From Amycolatopsis sp. 195334CR (lineage in GTDB: Bacteria; Actinomycetota; Actinomycetes; Mycobacteriales; Pseudonocardiaceae): 64,000 bases of DNA. The translations under genes and the position numbers were made by a program. The stretch lies in contig NZ_JAFJMJ010000002.1 in assembly GCF_017309385.1 (NCBI RefSeq), positions 1,302,001-1,366,000 of the forward strand. Reading direction: 5' to 3'. The notes below the pieces were generated by a model that made no database searches, was not told where the DNA came from, and saw only the letters and a list, made by a program, of their open reading frames with translations. Shown here piece by piece: positions 40,906-50,453 of this stretch. Every line of letters begins with the position of its first letter. Position 1 is the stretch's first letter.

Positions 40906-42614
40906 GGCAGGACCAGTGAACCCGACACTTCGATCCGCGACCCTTCGGCGTCGGCCAGCACCCCGGTCTCGCGCGGGTCGTACCCGGTGACGGTCAGCTG
41001 GACGCGGTGCCCGGCCCGGACCGAGTAGGACGTGGGCAGCAGGGCGAAGCGCAGGTGCGCGGTCTCCCCGGCCGCCACCGGCGCGGCGTCCTGAGCCCAC
41101 GCGCGGTGCCACGGCACGCCTTCGGGCAGCGCGTACGGCGCGGGGTGCTCGGCGCGCAGCGAGACCTGCTGCCGCCCTTCGGTGATCACCGTGGTGGTGC
41201 CGTCCGGGGCGACGTCTTCGAGGTAGGCGAACACGTGCGCGTCCGGCCGGTCCACCCGCACCGCCAGCTCGGCCACCGGCGTGCCGGTGATCTCGCGGTC
41301 GCGGTCGAGCACCGGGCCGGTCCAGCCGGTCCCGCTGCCGGGGATGTGGCACGGCTGGATGACCGCACCGCTGCCCGGATCCGACGGGCAGCGCACCCCG
41401 GTCGACACGGTGAACCCGCGCGTACCGGGCGCGGCCGAGCCGAGCACGCCGTCCCCGCCGAGCGGCGTCGGCGTGCCCCCGGCGGGCCAGCTCTCCGACG
41501 ACTTCCAGGTCAGGCCGGTGGCGTCGGCCTGATCCGAGGACGGGGTGGCGTAGTGGATCGGCGGTTCGTCGGTGATCCCGGTGTCGATGCCCTTGAGGTG
41601 CTGGTCGAAGAACCGGTGGGCCTCCTCGACCAACGCGAAACCCGCGTTCTCACAATGCTTCCACGGCCCGATGAGCAGTCGCGAGCCCGGCACGTTGAGC
41701 AGGGCCGCGATGCCCTGCCCACGGAGTTCGTCGCGCCAGCCCCCGATCACGTACACCGGCACCCCGGCGTCGCGGAGCTGCCCGGCGTAACTGCCCGCGC
41801 TGCCCTCGCTCCAGAACCGCGACTGCACCAGCGGCGAAAGGCTGTCCCGGAACGGCATGCCGCGCCACAGGTCGGCGAGCACAGTGGACTGCTGGTGCTC
41901 GAGTGCGGCTTCGCGCAGCAGGACCTTGTCCGGATCCCCGTCCACCGGCTGGTTCTGCAGATCCTGCTCGACCGTGCGCGCCGGGCCGAAGCCCCACTGC
42001 GCGGAGATGCCGCCGACCCGCCACGCGTCGTACTTGTCCCACGAGAAGCACCCGGCCAGCACGGCTTTCAGGTGCGGTGGCCGCATGGTCAGCGCGTGCA
42101 TCGCGGCGTCACCGGTGTTGGAGCAGCCGTACACCCCGACGTTGCCCGACGACCACGGCTGCGCGGCGAGCCATTCGGTGATCTCGTAGGCGTCCGCGGC
42201 CTCGATCCGGTCGTTGTAGCCGCGCCGGACGCCGAACGACTGCCCGTTGCCGCGCCGCGCGACCTGCGCCACCACGTACCCGTGCGCGGCCAGCTCCGGC
42301 ATGGTCTGGATGCCGCCGGTCTTCGGGCCCGCGCCGTCCTCGGGCTTGCGGTCGATGGACAGGCTGTGCTGCCACAGCACCGGGAACCGCCCGGGCGCGG
42401 CGGGCCGCTCCAGCCGCACGGCCAGCCGGGTCCCGTCGCGCATCGGCAGGTAGAACGACTCGCTCACCCGCTCGGTGAACCCCGGCTCCGGCCGGTACGA
42501 ACCCAGCGAACTCGCCGCGGTGGCCGGGCGGTCCGGGACGAGCAGGAAGGTGGCGACCCCCGCCGCGACGAGCACGAGCGCGGCGGCCAGGAGCAGGCGG
42601 GAACGTCGGCGCAT
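40902..42614 (-). CDS. Secreted CocE/NonD-family hydrolase (X-Pro dipeptidyl-peptidase type)
   Basis: 570 residues from ATG 42614 (GGAGGAGAA upstream). An N-terminal signal/anchor helix (RLLLAAALVLVAAGVATFLLV) is followed by the S15 catalytic domain. The nucleophile lies in VGVYGCSNTG, the acid in GGWRDE and His in IGPWKHCEN. The C-terminal jelly-roll domain includes PVAELAVRVDRPDAHVFAYLEDV. It hydrolyses esters or releases X-Pro dipeptides outside the cell. It lies 22 bases downstream of the DHA2 gene on the same strand, so it may be the ninth gene of that operon. Confidence 0.85.
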   Translation of the reverse strand: MRRRSRLLLAAALVLVAAGVATFLLVPDRPATAASSLGSYRPEPGFTERVSESFYLPMRDGTRLAVRLERPAAPGRFPVLWQHSLSIDRKPEDGAGPKTGGIQTMPELAAHGYVVAQVARRGNGQSFGVRRGYNDRIEAADAYEITEWLAAQPWSSGNVGVYGCSNTGDAAMHALTMRPPHLKAVLAGCFSWDKYDAWRVGGISAQWGFGPARTVEQDLQNQPVDGDPDKVLLREAALEHQQSTVLADLWRGMPFRDSLSPLVQSRFWSEGSAGSYAGQLRDAGVPVYVIGGWRDELRGQGIAALLNVPGSRLLIGPWKHCENAGFALVEEAHRFFDQHLKGIDTGITDEPPIHYATPSSDQADATGLTWKSSESWPAGGTPTPLGGDGVLGSAAPGTRGFTVSTGVRCPSDPGSGAVIQPCHIPGSGTGWTGPVLDRDREITGTPVAELAVRVDRPDAHVFAYLEDVAPDGTTTVITEGRQQVSLRAEHPAPYALPEGVPWHRAWAQDAAPVAAGETAHLRFALLPTSYSVRAGHRVQLTVTGYDPRETGVLADAEGSRIEVSGSLVLP

Positions 42615-42636
42615 TTCTCCTCCAGCAATCGAAAAA

Positions 42637-44139
42637 TCAGTGCGCGGGCACGGCTTCGCCGAGCGCGGTTTCGCGGACGAGCAGGACGGCCACCAGTGCG
42701 AGCACGGCGACCGGGAGCGTGACGAGGAAGACCAGCTGGAGCCCGTTCGTGTAGGACTCCCGGACGGCTTCGGCCAGCGGTGGCGGCAGGGCCGCGACGT
42801 GGGCGGGCGTGCCCAGCAGCCGCCGGACGTCCTCGTCGGTGGCGGGCAACCCGGCCGCACCGAGCGCGGCGGGCAGGTCGGCCCGCAGCCGCGCGGCGAT
42901 CAGCGCGCCGAACGCGGCCACGCCGACGGCACCGCCGAGCGTGCGCGTGAACGTCGCCGACGAACTGGCCACCCCGACGTCTCCCGGCGCGACGGAGTCC
43001 TGCGCGGCGAGCACGAGCACCTGCTGCGTCAGCCCGGTGCCCGCGCCGAGCAGCGCCATGCCCGCGGCGACCTGCCAGGCCGGGGTGGTGGTGCTCAACG
43101 GGGCCAGCACGCCCAGCCCGGCCACCAGCAGCGCGCAGCCCACCGCCGGGTAGCGCTTCCACCGTCCGGTGTGGACGATCAGCCTGCCGGTCACCGCCGA
43201 GGCGATGATCATCGTGCCGATCTGCGGCAGCATCAGCAGCCCGGCGGCCATCGCCCCGTGCCCGTGCACCACCTGCAGGAACTGCGGCAGGTAGATGATG
43301 CCGCCGAACATCACCGTGCCGACCAGCAGCCCGGCCGCGCAGGCGAGGGTGAAGGTCCGGTCGCGGAACAGCCGGGGCGGCAGGATCGGGTCGGCCGCGC
43401 GGTGTTCACGCAGGACGGCCAGCAACGCGGTCACCAGCACCGCGGTGCCCAGCCCGAAGGTGGCGGGCGAGAACCACGGCCACGCGACGCCACCGGCGGA
43501 CAGCAGCACCACCAGCCCGCCCGAGGACAACGCCAGCAGGACCGCGCCGAGGTGGTCCAGCGGCGCGGCGGGCCGGGACGGGCGCCGGTCGGGAGCCAGC
43601 CGGATCAGCGCCGCGGCGACCAGTGCCACCGGCACCACCCCGAGGAAGCACCACCGCCAGCCCGGTCCGCCCGGGGTGACCAGCAGCCCGCCCAACAGCG
43701 GCCCGGCGACCGACGCGGTCCCGAAGGAAACCCCGAACCAGCCGGTGTAGCGGCCGCGTTCCCTGGCCGGGACCAGTACCGCGATCAACGCGTTGGTGCA
43801 GGCGAGCACGCCGCCGCCGGCCGCGCCCTGCAACGCGCGCCCGGCCACCAGCCAGCCCATCGACGGCGCGAGCCCGGCGACCAGCGAAGCCACCACGAAG
43901 AACCCGGTGGCCGCGAGCAGCATCGGGCGCGGGCCGTGCCGGTCGGCCAGCTTGCCCCAGACCGGGGTGGCCGCGGTCATCGTCAGCAGCGCGGCCGCGG
44001 CGACCCAGGCGACCTGGTCCTGCCCGCCGAGCTCCCCGGCGATGGTGGGCAACGCGATGCCGATGATGGTGTTGGTCAGCGAACCGGTGAACAACGCCAC
44101 CAGCGCGCCGGCGAGCACCGGCGCGACCCGCTCAGCCAC
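42637..44139 (-). CDS. MFS drug:H+ antiporter, DHA2 (14-TM) family
   Basis: 500 residues from GTG 44139. The motif TIIGIALPTIAGELGG in helix 1 and GKLADRHGPRPML in loop 2-3 are EmrB/QacA-type signatures, and about 14 hydrophobic segments are present. It is coupled to the dehydratase gene by an 8-base overlap, so it probably exports a product or toxic intermediate of the operon rather than being a general drug pump. Confidence 0.85.
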   Translation of the reverse strand: MAERVAPVLAGALVALFTGSLTNTIIGIALPTIAGELGGQDQVAWVAAAALLTMTAATPVWGKLADRHGPRPMLLAATGFFVVASLVAGLAPSMGWLVAGRALQGAAGGGVLACTNALIAVLVPARERGRYTGWFGVSFGTASVAGPLLGGLLVTPGGPGWRWCFLGVVPVALVAAALIRLAPDRRPSRPAAPLDHLGAVLLALSSGGLVVLLSAGGVAWPWFSPATFGLGTAVLVTALLAVLREHRAADPILPPRLFRDRTFTLACAAGLLVGTVMFGGIIYLPQFLQVVHGHGAMAAGLLMLPQIGTMIIASAVTGRLIVHTGRWKRYPAVGCALLVAGLGVLAPLSTTTPAWQVAAGMALLGAGTGLTQQVLVLAAQDSVAPGDVGVASSSATFTRTLGGAVGVAAFGALIAARLRADLPAALGAAGLPATDEDVRRLLGTPAHVAALPPPLAEAVRESYTNGLQLVFLVTLPVAVLALVAVLLVRETALGEAVPAH

Positions 44140-45370
44140 CGAGGACCTCGGCCTCCAGCCAGCCGCCCACCGACTTGTCCAAAAAGGACGGGTCGGACCG
44201 GCGGGCGTCCACGTTGTCCGCGTGCAGTTCGAGCACCGGCACCCCGGCCGCGCGCAACGCCCTGGTGGTGGCCCAGCTGCCGCGCGCGTCGTCGGAGACC
44301 AGGTGCACCACGCCGTCGACACCGTGCGTGCGGGCCTGGTGGACGTACCACTCGGCCGACCACGGCGGGGTGTAGAGCTGGTCGGAGAACGCGGCGAACC
44401 GGGCGGCGAGCGCGCGCAGCGGGTCGTCGCCGTAGCGGAGGTAGCCGTCGGCGGCGATGGCGAGGTACATCGACCAGACGAAAACCGCGCCGTACCGGTC
44501 CTGGAACCGCCGGTAGAAGTCCAGGTCGAACCACAGGCCCCGGCCGATCCACATCAGCCTGGCGCGCTCGGGTTCGCACACCGCCGCGCCCGCCGCGATC
44601 CGCTCGGCCACCTCGTCGTGCAGCGCCTTCGCCGCGTCCCGCGCCCATTCGGTCCCGCGGTGCCACTGCGGGATCATCACCGCCGGAATGCTGTCGGTGA
44701 CCGGCACCGGGCAGGGGCGCGCGGCGGCGATCAGGTCGCGGGTGCGCCGGTTCCACTCCTCCTGCTCGTTGACCAGGTCCATCACCTCGGTGAACCGCCG
44801 CCGCGAGAACCGCCGTCCGGTGGTGGTCTCCAGGAACCGGATCAGGCCGTGCAGCTCGCCGGTCATCAGCTCGATCCGGTCGGTGCCGATCGCCTCCTCC
44901 CACCGGTGCGGCATCAGCTCCCACCAGCGCACGGGCACGGTGTCGGCGGCGGCGCTCTCCAGCGGGTAGAAGGTCACGCCGGGCTGATCACCCCAGACGT
45001 CGAAGATCTTGCGGGAGGCGTCGCCGGTGGTCTCCGCGAGCACGATGGCCGGCTTGGGCAACCCGCCCCACGGCCCGGAATCCGGGGCGAACGCGCTGGC
45101 GAGCGAGGTGGAGCTGTACTGCTCGGTGTAGTCGGGGTACCCGCGTTCACGCAGCCGCGCCAGTTGTTCCTGGGTCTGCCGCTTCGCTGCGACGATCGAG
45201 GCCCACCACTGGTTCACCACGTACGGGATGCCCATCGCGCGGAAGATTTCCTGCGGCGCGTCGGCGTTGACCAGTGCCAGCGGCGTACCCGAGTCGACTT
45301 GTTCCTTCAGCCCGGCGAACCACTCCCGCTGGTACGCCGTCGCGGCCGCGGCGCTGGGCAGGCGGCTCAT
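44132..45370 (-). CDS. 2-hydroxyacyl-CoA dehydratase-like subunit, larger (cysteine-poor)
   Basis: 412 residues. The fold pattern fits the HgdB/BcrC family: residues 33-60 (LVNADAPQEIFRAMGIPYVVNQWWASIVAA), GELHGLIRFLETTTGRRFS, and the late HLVSDDARGSWATTRALRAAGVPVLELHADNVD. The only cysteines are C220 and C265; the usual Cys after the first domain is Ser here (QYSSTSL). A canonical [4Fe-4S] cluster therefore looks impossible in this subunit. ATGA overlap couples it to the smaller subunit. Reaction unknown; dehydration or reduction of an acyl-CoA is the family activity. Confidence 0.7.
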   Translation of the reverse strand: MSRLPSAAAATAYQREWFAGLKEQVDSGTPLALVNADAPQEIFRAMGIPYVVNQWWASIVAAKRQTQEQLARLRERGYPDYTEQYSSTSLASAFAPDSGPWGGLPKPAIVLAETTGDASRKIFDVWGDQPGVTFYPLESAAADTVPVRWWELMPHRWEEAIGTDRIELMTGELHGLIRFLETTTGRRFSRRRFTEVMDLVNEQEEWNRRTRDLIAAARPCPVPVTDSIPAVMIPQWHRGTEWARDAAKALHDEVAERIAAGAAVCEPERARLMWIGRGLWFDLDFYRRFQDRYGAVFVWSMYLAIAADGYLRYGDDPLRALAARFAAFSDQLYTPPWSAEWYVHQARTHGVDGVVHLVSDDARGSWATTRALRAAGVPVLELHADNVDARRSDPSFLDKSVGGWLEAEVLGG

Positions 45371-46416
45371 CGGGTCGCCGCCGCGAGATCGATGCGGCCG
45401 TACTCCTGGCGGTCGACGAGTGTGGCGGGTACGCCGGCGGCCTCCCGCTGGGCCGGGAAGTCCCACGGTGGCGCGTCGTCGTGCCGGCGGACGTAGGCGA
45501 GCAGGGCCCCGGCACCGCGTGCGCGCACGGCGGCGGCGGTGTGCGCGGCACGCTCCACAATGGACGCCCGAGGCGCGGCGGGGCCGGCGAACTGGTAGCG
45601 CTCGGCGATCGCCAGTTCGGTCGGCGCGCCGACGTCGGACACCGCGAGCAGGTCGCCCCAGTCGTGGTCCTCACCGACGATCAGCAGCCCCGCGTCCTCC
45701 AGCGCCCGGTAGACCTCGGGGGAGTCGTGGCTGCTGCCGGTCAGGTACACCGGCCTGCCCGGCCGCGGCTCCCGGTGTGCCAGGGTGGAAAGCAAGTCCC
45801 GCACCAGCTTCTCCGCTTCGCCGACCGGCATGGCCGTGACCACCGAAACCGCGGCGAGCGCCTCGGTGCCGGTGAGGCGCCGGTGGCCGCGGTGGATGCC
45901 GATTTCCCTGAGCAGGCCGCGGACGCGGTCGTGCGCGGCGACCGCGGCGGCCAGGTCGTCGTCGCCGATCCGCCGTCCCGTCACGGCTTCGAGCCACGAC
46001 CGGAACTGGCGGACCTTGGCCAGCACGTACCGCGTGGTGGTGTGGTGCGGCAGGTGCAGCACGTCGACCAGGTGCAGCGGCGGCAGCGCGATCGACGGCT
46101 CGACCCGCCGGATCTCCCGCAGCACGTAGAACAACCGCAGCGACGCCTCGCAATCCCGGGACAGCACCAGCAGGTCGAGGTGGCCGTAGGCGCCGTCGAG
46201 CAACCGGGTCAGCACCGAGCAGGCCACCGCGTCGAGCCCACCCCCGAGCCGTTCCCGGCCCGCGCTCGCGTCCTCGGCGGGGGAACCGGTCAGCCGCAGC
46301 GGCAGCACTCCGGCGGCGGTCAGCAGCTCGACCGGCACATCGGCACCGACGTATCCGGCCACCGGGCGACCCGCCGCCCGCCAGCGTTCGACGGCGTCCC
46401 CGCGCTCCGGCAGCAT
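45367..46416 (-). CDS. 2-hydroxyacyl-CoA dehydratase-like subunit, smaller
   Basis: 349 residues. GYVGADVPVELLTAAGVLPLRL is the classic opening of this family. C66 (DAVACSVLTRLLDG) and C89 (SRDCEASLRLFYVL) sit at the first two cluster-ligand positions. The third expected Cys region reads RRHDDAPPWDFP and has none. The gene starts in a TGATG overlap with the CoA-transferase stop. No activating ATPase (HgdC type) is encoded in the window, although classical members need one. Confidence 0.75.
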   Translation of the reverse strand: MLPERGDAVERWRAAGRPVAGYVGADVPVELLTAAGVLPLRLTGSPAEDASAGRERLGGGLDAVACSVLTRLLDGAYGHLDLLVLSRDCEASLRLFYVLREIRRVEPSIALPPLHLVDVLHLPHHTTTRYVLAKVRQFRSWLEAVTGRRIGDDDLAAAVAAHDRVRGLLREIGIHRGHRRLTGTEALAAVSVVTAMPVGEAEKLVRDLLSTLAHREPRPGRPVYLTGSSHDSPEVYRALEDAGLLIVGEDHDWGDLLAVSDVGAPTELAIAERYQFAGPAAPRASIVERAAHTAAAVRARGAGALLAYVRRHDDAPPWDFPAQREAAGVPATLVDRQEYGRIDLAAATR

Positions 46417-47654
46417 CAGATGACCGAATCCGCGGCCAGCGCGGCCAATTCGTCCTCGCTGTACCCGAGCAGTTCGCGGTAGACGTGCTCGTTGTGCTCA
46501 CCGAGCGCGGGCGCGGGCGCGTCCAGGCCGACCGAGGCGCCGGAGAACACGATCGGCATGCCGGTGGCCGAAAGATCCGCCACCGCGCCGTGCCGGGGAT
46601 GGGTGATCGGCACGACCTCGCGTCGCTCGCGCACGAGCGGATCCCGTACCGCGTCACGGGGTTCGCGGACCTGCGCGGCGGGCACCCCGTGCTCGGACAG
46701 CCGGTCCACCACCTCGGCCGACGGCAGCACGCGGCACCAGTCGCCGATCAGCGCGTGCAGTTCGTCCGCGCGCCGCACGCGTTCGTCCCGCGTGCGGTAC
46801 CGGTCGTCGTCGACCAGGTCCTCGCGGCCCATGGCCCGCAGGACACCGCGGGCGAAGGCGTCGGTGGGCGCGCACAACGCGATGTGCCCGTCCGCGGTGG
46901 GCAGGATGCCGAACGGCGCGAGCCGCGGCACCAGCGAACCGGTGCGCTGCGGCAACCCGACCGCCTCGAAGGCGTCGAACGGCTCACAGGCCACCAGCGA
47001 GGTCAGCGCGCCGAGCATGGACACGTCCACGTGCTGCCCCTGCCCGGTGGTTTCCGCCTGCAGCAACGCGGACACCGTGCCCACCACGGCGAACAGCGGC
47101 GCCAGCAGGTCGCCGACCGGCAGGCCGAACCGCACCGGGTCGCCGTCCGGCTCGCCCGCGGTCATCATCACCCCGGACAGCGCCTGGATGATCGAGTCCA
47201 TCGCCTTGCCCGAACCCGGCCCGCCCTGCGTGCCGAACCCGCTGATCGAGGTGTAGACCAGCCGCGGGTTGATCTCCCGCACGGCGGCGTAGTCGATGCC
47301 GAGGCGGCCGGTGACGCCGGGGGAGTAGTTCTCCACCAGCACGTCGGCGTCGCGCACCAGATCGGTGAACACCGCCTTCGCGCGCGGGTCCTTGAGATTG
47401 AGCGTCACGCTGAGCTTGCCCCGCCCGCGCACCAGCATCGACACCGACATGTCGTCGTCGTGCTTGCGGCCCAGCGCCAGCCCGTCGCGGCCGAGGTAGG
47501 GCGCGTTGTTGCGGGCGGTGTCGCCGCCGGTCGCGGGGTTCTCCACCTTGATCACCGTGGCGCCGAGCCCGGCCAGCAGCAGGGTGGCGTACGGCCCGGC
47601 GAGCGCGGTGGTCAGGTCGATCACGGTGCGGCCGGCGAGCGGCTGGTCGGTCAT
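46416..47654 (-). CDS. CaiB/BaiF-type (class III) CoA-transferase
   Basis: 412 residues. LAGRTVIDLTTALAGPYATLLLAGLGATVIKVE at the N-terminus includes the segment before the family's catalytic-Asp region, and DVLVENYSPGVTGRLGIDY with VYTSISGFGTQGG are diagnostic. It moves CoA from an acyl-CoA to a free acid, here probably to prime the acid that the dehydratase pair acts on. Overlaps with both neighbours show it is part of the coupled operon. Confidence 0.87.
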   Translation of the reverse strand: MTDQPLAGRTVIDLTTALAGPYATLLLAGLGATVIKVENPATGGDTARNNAPYLGRDGLALGRKHDDDMSVSMLVRGRGKLSVTLNLKDPRAKAVFTDLVRDADVLVENYSPGVTGRLGIDYAAVREINPRLVYTSISGFGTQGGPGSGKAMDSIIQALSGVMMTAGEPDGDPVRFGLPVGDLLAPLFAVVGTVSALLQAETTGQGQHVDVSMLGALTSLVACEPFDAFEAVGLPQRTGSLVPRLAPFGILPTADGHIALCAPTDAFARGVLRAMGREDLVDDDRYRTRDERVRRADELHALIGDWCRVLPSAEVVDRLSEHGVPAAQVREPRDAVRDPLVRERREVVPITHPRHGAVADLSATGMPIVFSGASVGLDAPAPALGEHNEHVYRELLGYSEDELAALAADSVI

Positions 47655-48817
47655 GCGGGGTCCTCCATGGCTGAGATGTGGCCGGCCCGCCGGGTTCCGG
47701 CGATCAGGACCCGGTCGCCGTCGCGGACCAGGTCCGCGCCGAGCCGTGCGCGTGCGGTGATGTCGCGGACGTAGGCGAGCACGGCCTCGCCCTCCGGCGA
47801 ATCCGGGGAAAGCGGGATCGGGCGGCCGCGGTCGTCGATGTGGCACGGCACCAGCCCGGCGTCGGCCAGGCCGTCGCGGTCGAACCGGCACACGGCCACC
47901 ACGGTGTTCCGGCTTTCCGGGTGGAACGGGTAGTACGGCATTTCCGGATCGGGCGCGAAACCGTAGAGCTGCTTGCGTTTCTCCGCCCACGCGGCCCGTT
48001 CGGCGCTGTCGCCGCCCTCGGCCGGGGTGAGCGCGCGGGTGACCGTGACGAAGTTGCCGAGGCCGTGGAAGATCGGCTTGCCCCGGTGCACCTCGATACC
48101 GCGCAGGATGTGCGCGTGGTGGCCGAACACCGCGTCGGCACCGGCGTCGATCGCCGCGCGGGCCACCGGGCTCTCGTACATCGCCACCGCCGCCGGGGTG
48201 TGCCCGACACCCTTGTGCAGCGCCACGAGCACCACGTCGGTTTCGGCGCGCAACGCGGTGATGTCGGCCGCCATCGCCTCCAGGCTGTCCGGATCGGCGA
48301 AGGTGTAGATCCGCGGCGGCCCGCCGGGGCTGGCGTGGTCGAGTTCGTAGTGGGTCAGCACGTGGACGTAGGCGCAGCCCGCTTTCTTCGACGTGGCCCA
48401 GGATTCCCGCGGGCCGACGCAGTTGTACGACAGCACGCCGATCCGCAGGCCGTCGCGCTCGACCACCGCCGGGGTGCGGGCCTCGGTGACGTCCGCACCG
48501 GCTCCCACCGGGACGAGCCCGGCCACGCGGGAGTGCGCCACGGTGTCGGTCACGCCGACCTCACCGGCGTCGAAGATGTGGTTGCCCGCCAAGGTGACCA
48601 CGTCGAACCCGGCCTCGGCGAGCGCGCCGAGCGCGGCCGGATCGGCGGGCGGCGCGGGCACATCGGTGCTGATCTGGGTGGTGGTGGTCGAATGCGGGAC
48701 CTCGACGTGCCCGATCGCGACGTCGGCCCGCTGGAACAGGGGAGCCGACGGCGCCAGGAAACCCGCCGGGTCGGGCTCGTCGAGGATCAGGTCCCCGACG
48801 GCGGCGATGGTGATCAT
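47651..48817 (-). CDS. CapA family (PGA_cap, metallophosphatase-fold) protein
   Basis: 388 residues. [46 protein letters not shown] and [18 protein letters not shown] are the metal-site motifs of the CapA/PGA_cap family. There is no signal peptide or transmembrane helix, so unlike Bacillus CapA it is probably cytoplasmic. Its coupling to an amino-acid-type importer and CoA enzymes suggests a hydrolase or ligase acting on a small molecule; that is inference. Confidence 0.8.
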   Translation of the reverse strand: MITIAAVGDLILDEPDPAGFLAPSAPLFQRADVAIGHVEVPHSTTTTQISTDVPAPPADPAALGALAEAGFDVVTLAGNHIFDAGEVGVTDTVAHSRVAGLVPVGAGADVTEARTPAVVERDGLRIGVLSYNCVGPRESWATSKKAGCAYVHVLTHYELDHASPGGPPRIYTFADPDSLEAMAADITALRAETDVVLVALHKGVGHTPAAVAMYESPVARAAIDAGADAVFGHHAHILRGIEVHRGKPIFHGLGNFVTVTRALTPAEGGDSAERAAWAEKRKQLYGFAPDPEMPYYPFHPESRNTVVAVCRFDRDGLADAGLVPCHIDDRGRPIPLSPDSPEGEAVLAYVRDITARARLGADLVRDGDRVLIAGTRRAGHISAMEDPA

Positions 48818-49590
48818 GAGACCGCTTCCTCGGTGTGCCGGGACAGGAAGGCCCGCAGCCGCGGGCTTTTCGGATCGCCGAAGACCTCGGCGGGGGTGCC
48901 CGACTCGACGATCCGGCCGGCTTCCATGAACACGCACCGGTCGGCCACCTCGCGGGCGAAGGCCATCTCGTGGGTCACCACCACCATCGTCAGCCCGTCG
49001 GCGGCGAGCCCGCGCAGCACGCCGAGCACCTCGTCGACCAGTTCCGGGTCGAGCGCACTGGTCGGCTCGTCGAACAGCATGATCCGGGGGCGCACGGCCA
49101 GCGCCCTGGCGATCGCCACGCGCTGCTGCTGCCCGCCGGAGAGCTGGCGCGGGTAGTGGTGCAGGCGCTCGCCGAGGCCGACCCGCTCCAGCAGCGCGAT
49201 CGCGTCCGCCTCGGTTTCCGCGCGGTCGCGGCGGTGCACCCGCACCGGGGCCTCGGTGACGTTGCGCAACGCGGTGAAGTGCGGGAACAGGTTGAACTGC
49301 TGGAAGACCATGCCGATCCGCCTGCGTTGCGCGGCCCGCCCGCGCGGGCTCAGCGGCCGCAGCCCGCCGCGGTGCTCCTCGTAGCCGATCAGGTCGCCGT
49401 CGAGGTACATCGCGCCCGCGTCGATCGACTCCAGCTGGTGCACACAACGGACCAAAGTGGACTTCCCGGAGCCGGACGGGCCGATGACCACCACCACCTC
49501 GCCCTCGGCCACGTCGAGGTCCACTCCGTCGAGCGCGGGGTGCGTGCCGAAGGACTTCCGCACGCCGCTCATCCGCAGCACCGGGTTCAC
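48814..49590 (-). CDS. Amino-acid ABC transporter ATP-binding protein (GlnQ type)
   Basis: 258 residues from GTG 49590. Walker [11 protein letters not shown]-loop [12 protein letters not shown], signature LSGGQQQR, Walker [15 protein letters not shown] and H-loop VVTHEM are all intact and typical of polar-amino-acid importers. It is coupled by GTGA/ATGA overlaps to the permease and the CapA-like gene. Confidence 0.88.
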   Translation of the reverse strand: MNPVLRMSGVRKSFGTHPALDGVDLDVAEGEVVVVIGPSGSGKSTLVRCVHQLESIDAGAMYLDGDLIGYEEHRGGLRPLSPRGRAAQRRRIGMVFQQFNLFPHFTALRNVTEAPVRVHRRDRAETEADAIALLERVGLGERLHHYPRQLSGGQQQRVAIARALAVRPRIMLFDEPTSALDPELVDEVLGVLRGLAADGLTMVVVTHEMAFAREVADRCVFMEAGRIVESGTPAEVFGDPKSPRLRAFLSRHTEEAVS

Positions 49591-50453
49591 GAGGCACCTC
49601 CCCGCGCGAAGCGGCGTTCGAGCCGTCGCTGGAGCACGGTCAGCAGGGTGACCACGACCAGGTACCAGACGCACGCCACGATCAGCATCGGCACGATCTC
49701 GTAGCTCTGGTTGTAGATCACCTGCACCGCGTGCAGCAGGTCGTTCATCGCGATCACCGAGACCAGCGCGGTGCCCTTGAGCACGCTGATGAACTGGCTG
49801 CCGCTCGGCGGGATGATCACCCGCATCGCCTGCGGCAGCACGATCCGGAAGAAGGTCTGCGCCGGGGTGAAGCCCATCGCGGAGGCGGCTTCGCGCTGCC
49901 CCTGGTCCACGCCCAGCACCCCGGCACGGATGATTTCGGCCATATACGCCGACTCCACCAGCGAGAGCCCGATGATGCCCGCGGTCAGCGGGGTGATCAG
50001 GTCGTTGGCGTTCCAGGTCAGCAGCGCCGGGCCGAACGGCACGCTCAGCGAGATCTTCGGCAGCAGGTAGGCCAGGTTGAACCAGAAGATCAGCTGCACC
50101 AGGGGCGGGATGCCGCGGAACACGCCGACGTAGAGCGTGGCGGCCCAGCGCGCCGGGGCGAAGCCGGACAGCTGCGCGGCGGCGAGCAGCCCGCCCACCA
50201 CCGAGCCGATCACCATCGCCAGCACGGCCAGCAGCACGGTGGTGCCGAGTCCGGAAAGGACGGACGGGGCGAACAGGTGCTCGGCCACCACGTCCCACTG
50301 GAACCGCTCGTTGCCGACCAGGAAGGCCAGCAGCTGCGCGGCCAGCACCACGAGCACGGCGGTGGCCACCCAGCGCCACGGCCGGAACCGGGGCCGCGCG
50401 CCGGCGATGTCGTGCGCGCGCGGGGTGGCCGGGGAATCGGTGGTCACGGTCAT
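49587..50453 (-). CDS. Amino-acid ABC transporter permease (HisM/GlnP type)
   Basis: 288 residues. Several helices surround the coupling loop [22 protein letters not shown], the EAA motif of this family. [16 protein letters not shown] is the usual upstream signature. An N-terminal extension of about 25 residues precedes the first helix. One permease gene suggests a homodimer. Confidence 0.87.
   Translation of the reverse strand: MTVTTDSPATPRAHDIAGARPRFRPWRWVATAVLVVLAAQLLAFLVGNERFQWDVVAEHLFAPSVLSGLGTTVLLAVLAMVIGSVVGGLLAAAQLSGFAPARWAATLYVGVFRGIPPLVQLIFWFNLAYLLPKISLSVPFGPALLTWNANDLITPLTAGIIGLSLVESAYMAEIIRAGVLGVDQGQREAASAMGFTPAQTFFRIVLPQAMRVIIPPSGSQFISVLKGTALVSVIAMNDLLHAVQVIYNQSYEIVPMLIVACVWYLVVVTLLTVLQRRLERRFARGGAS

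Noticed and set aside
47651..48817. Poly-gamma-glutamate capsule biosynthesis operon
   Set aside because: No CapB/CapC homologue and no membrane anchor accompany the CapA-like protein.
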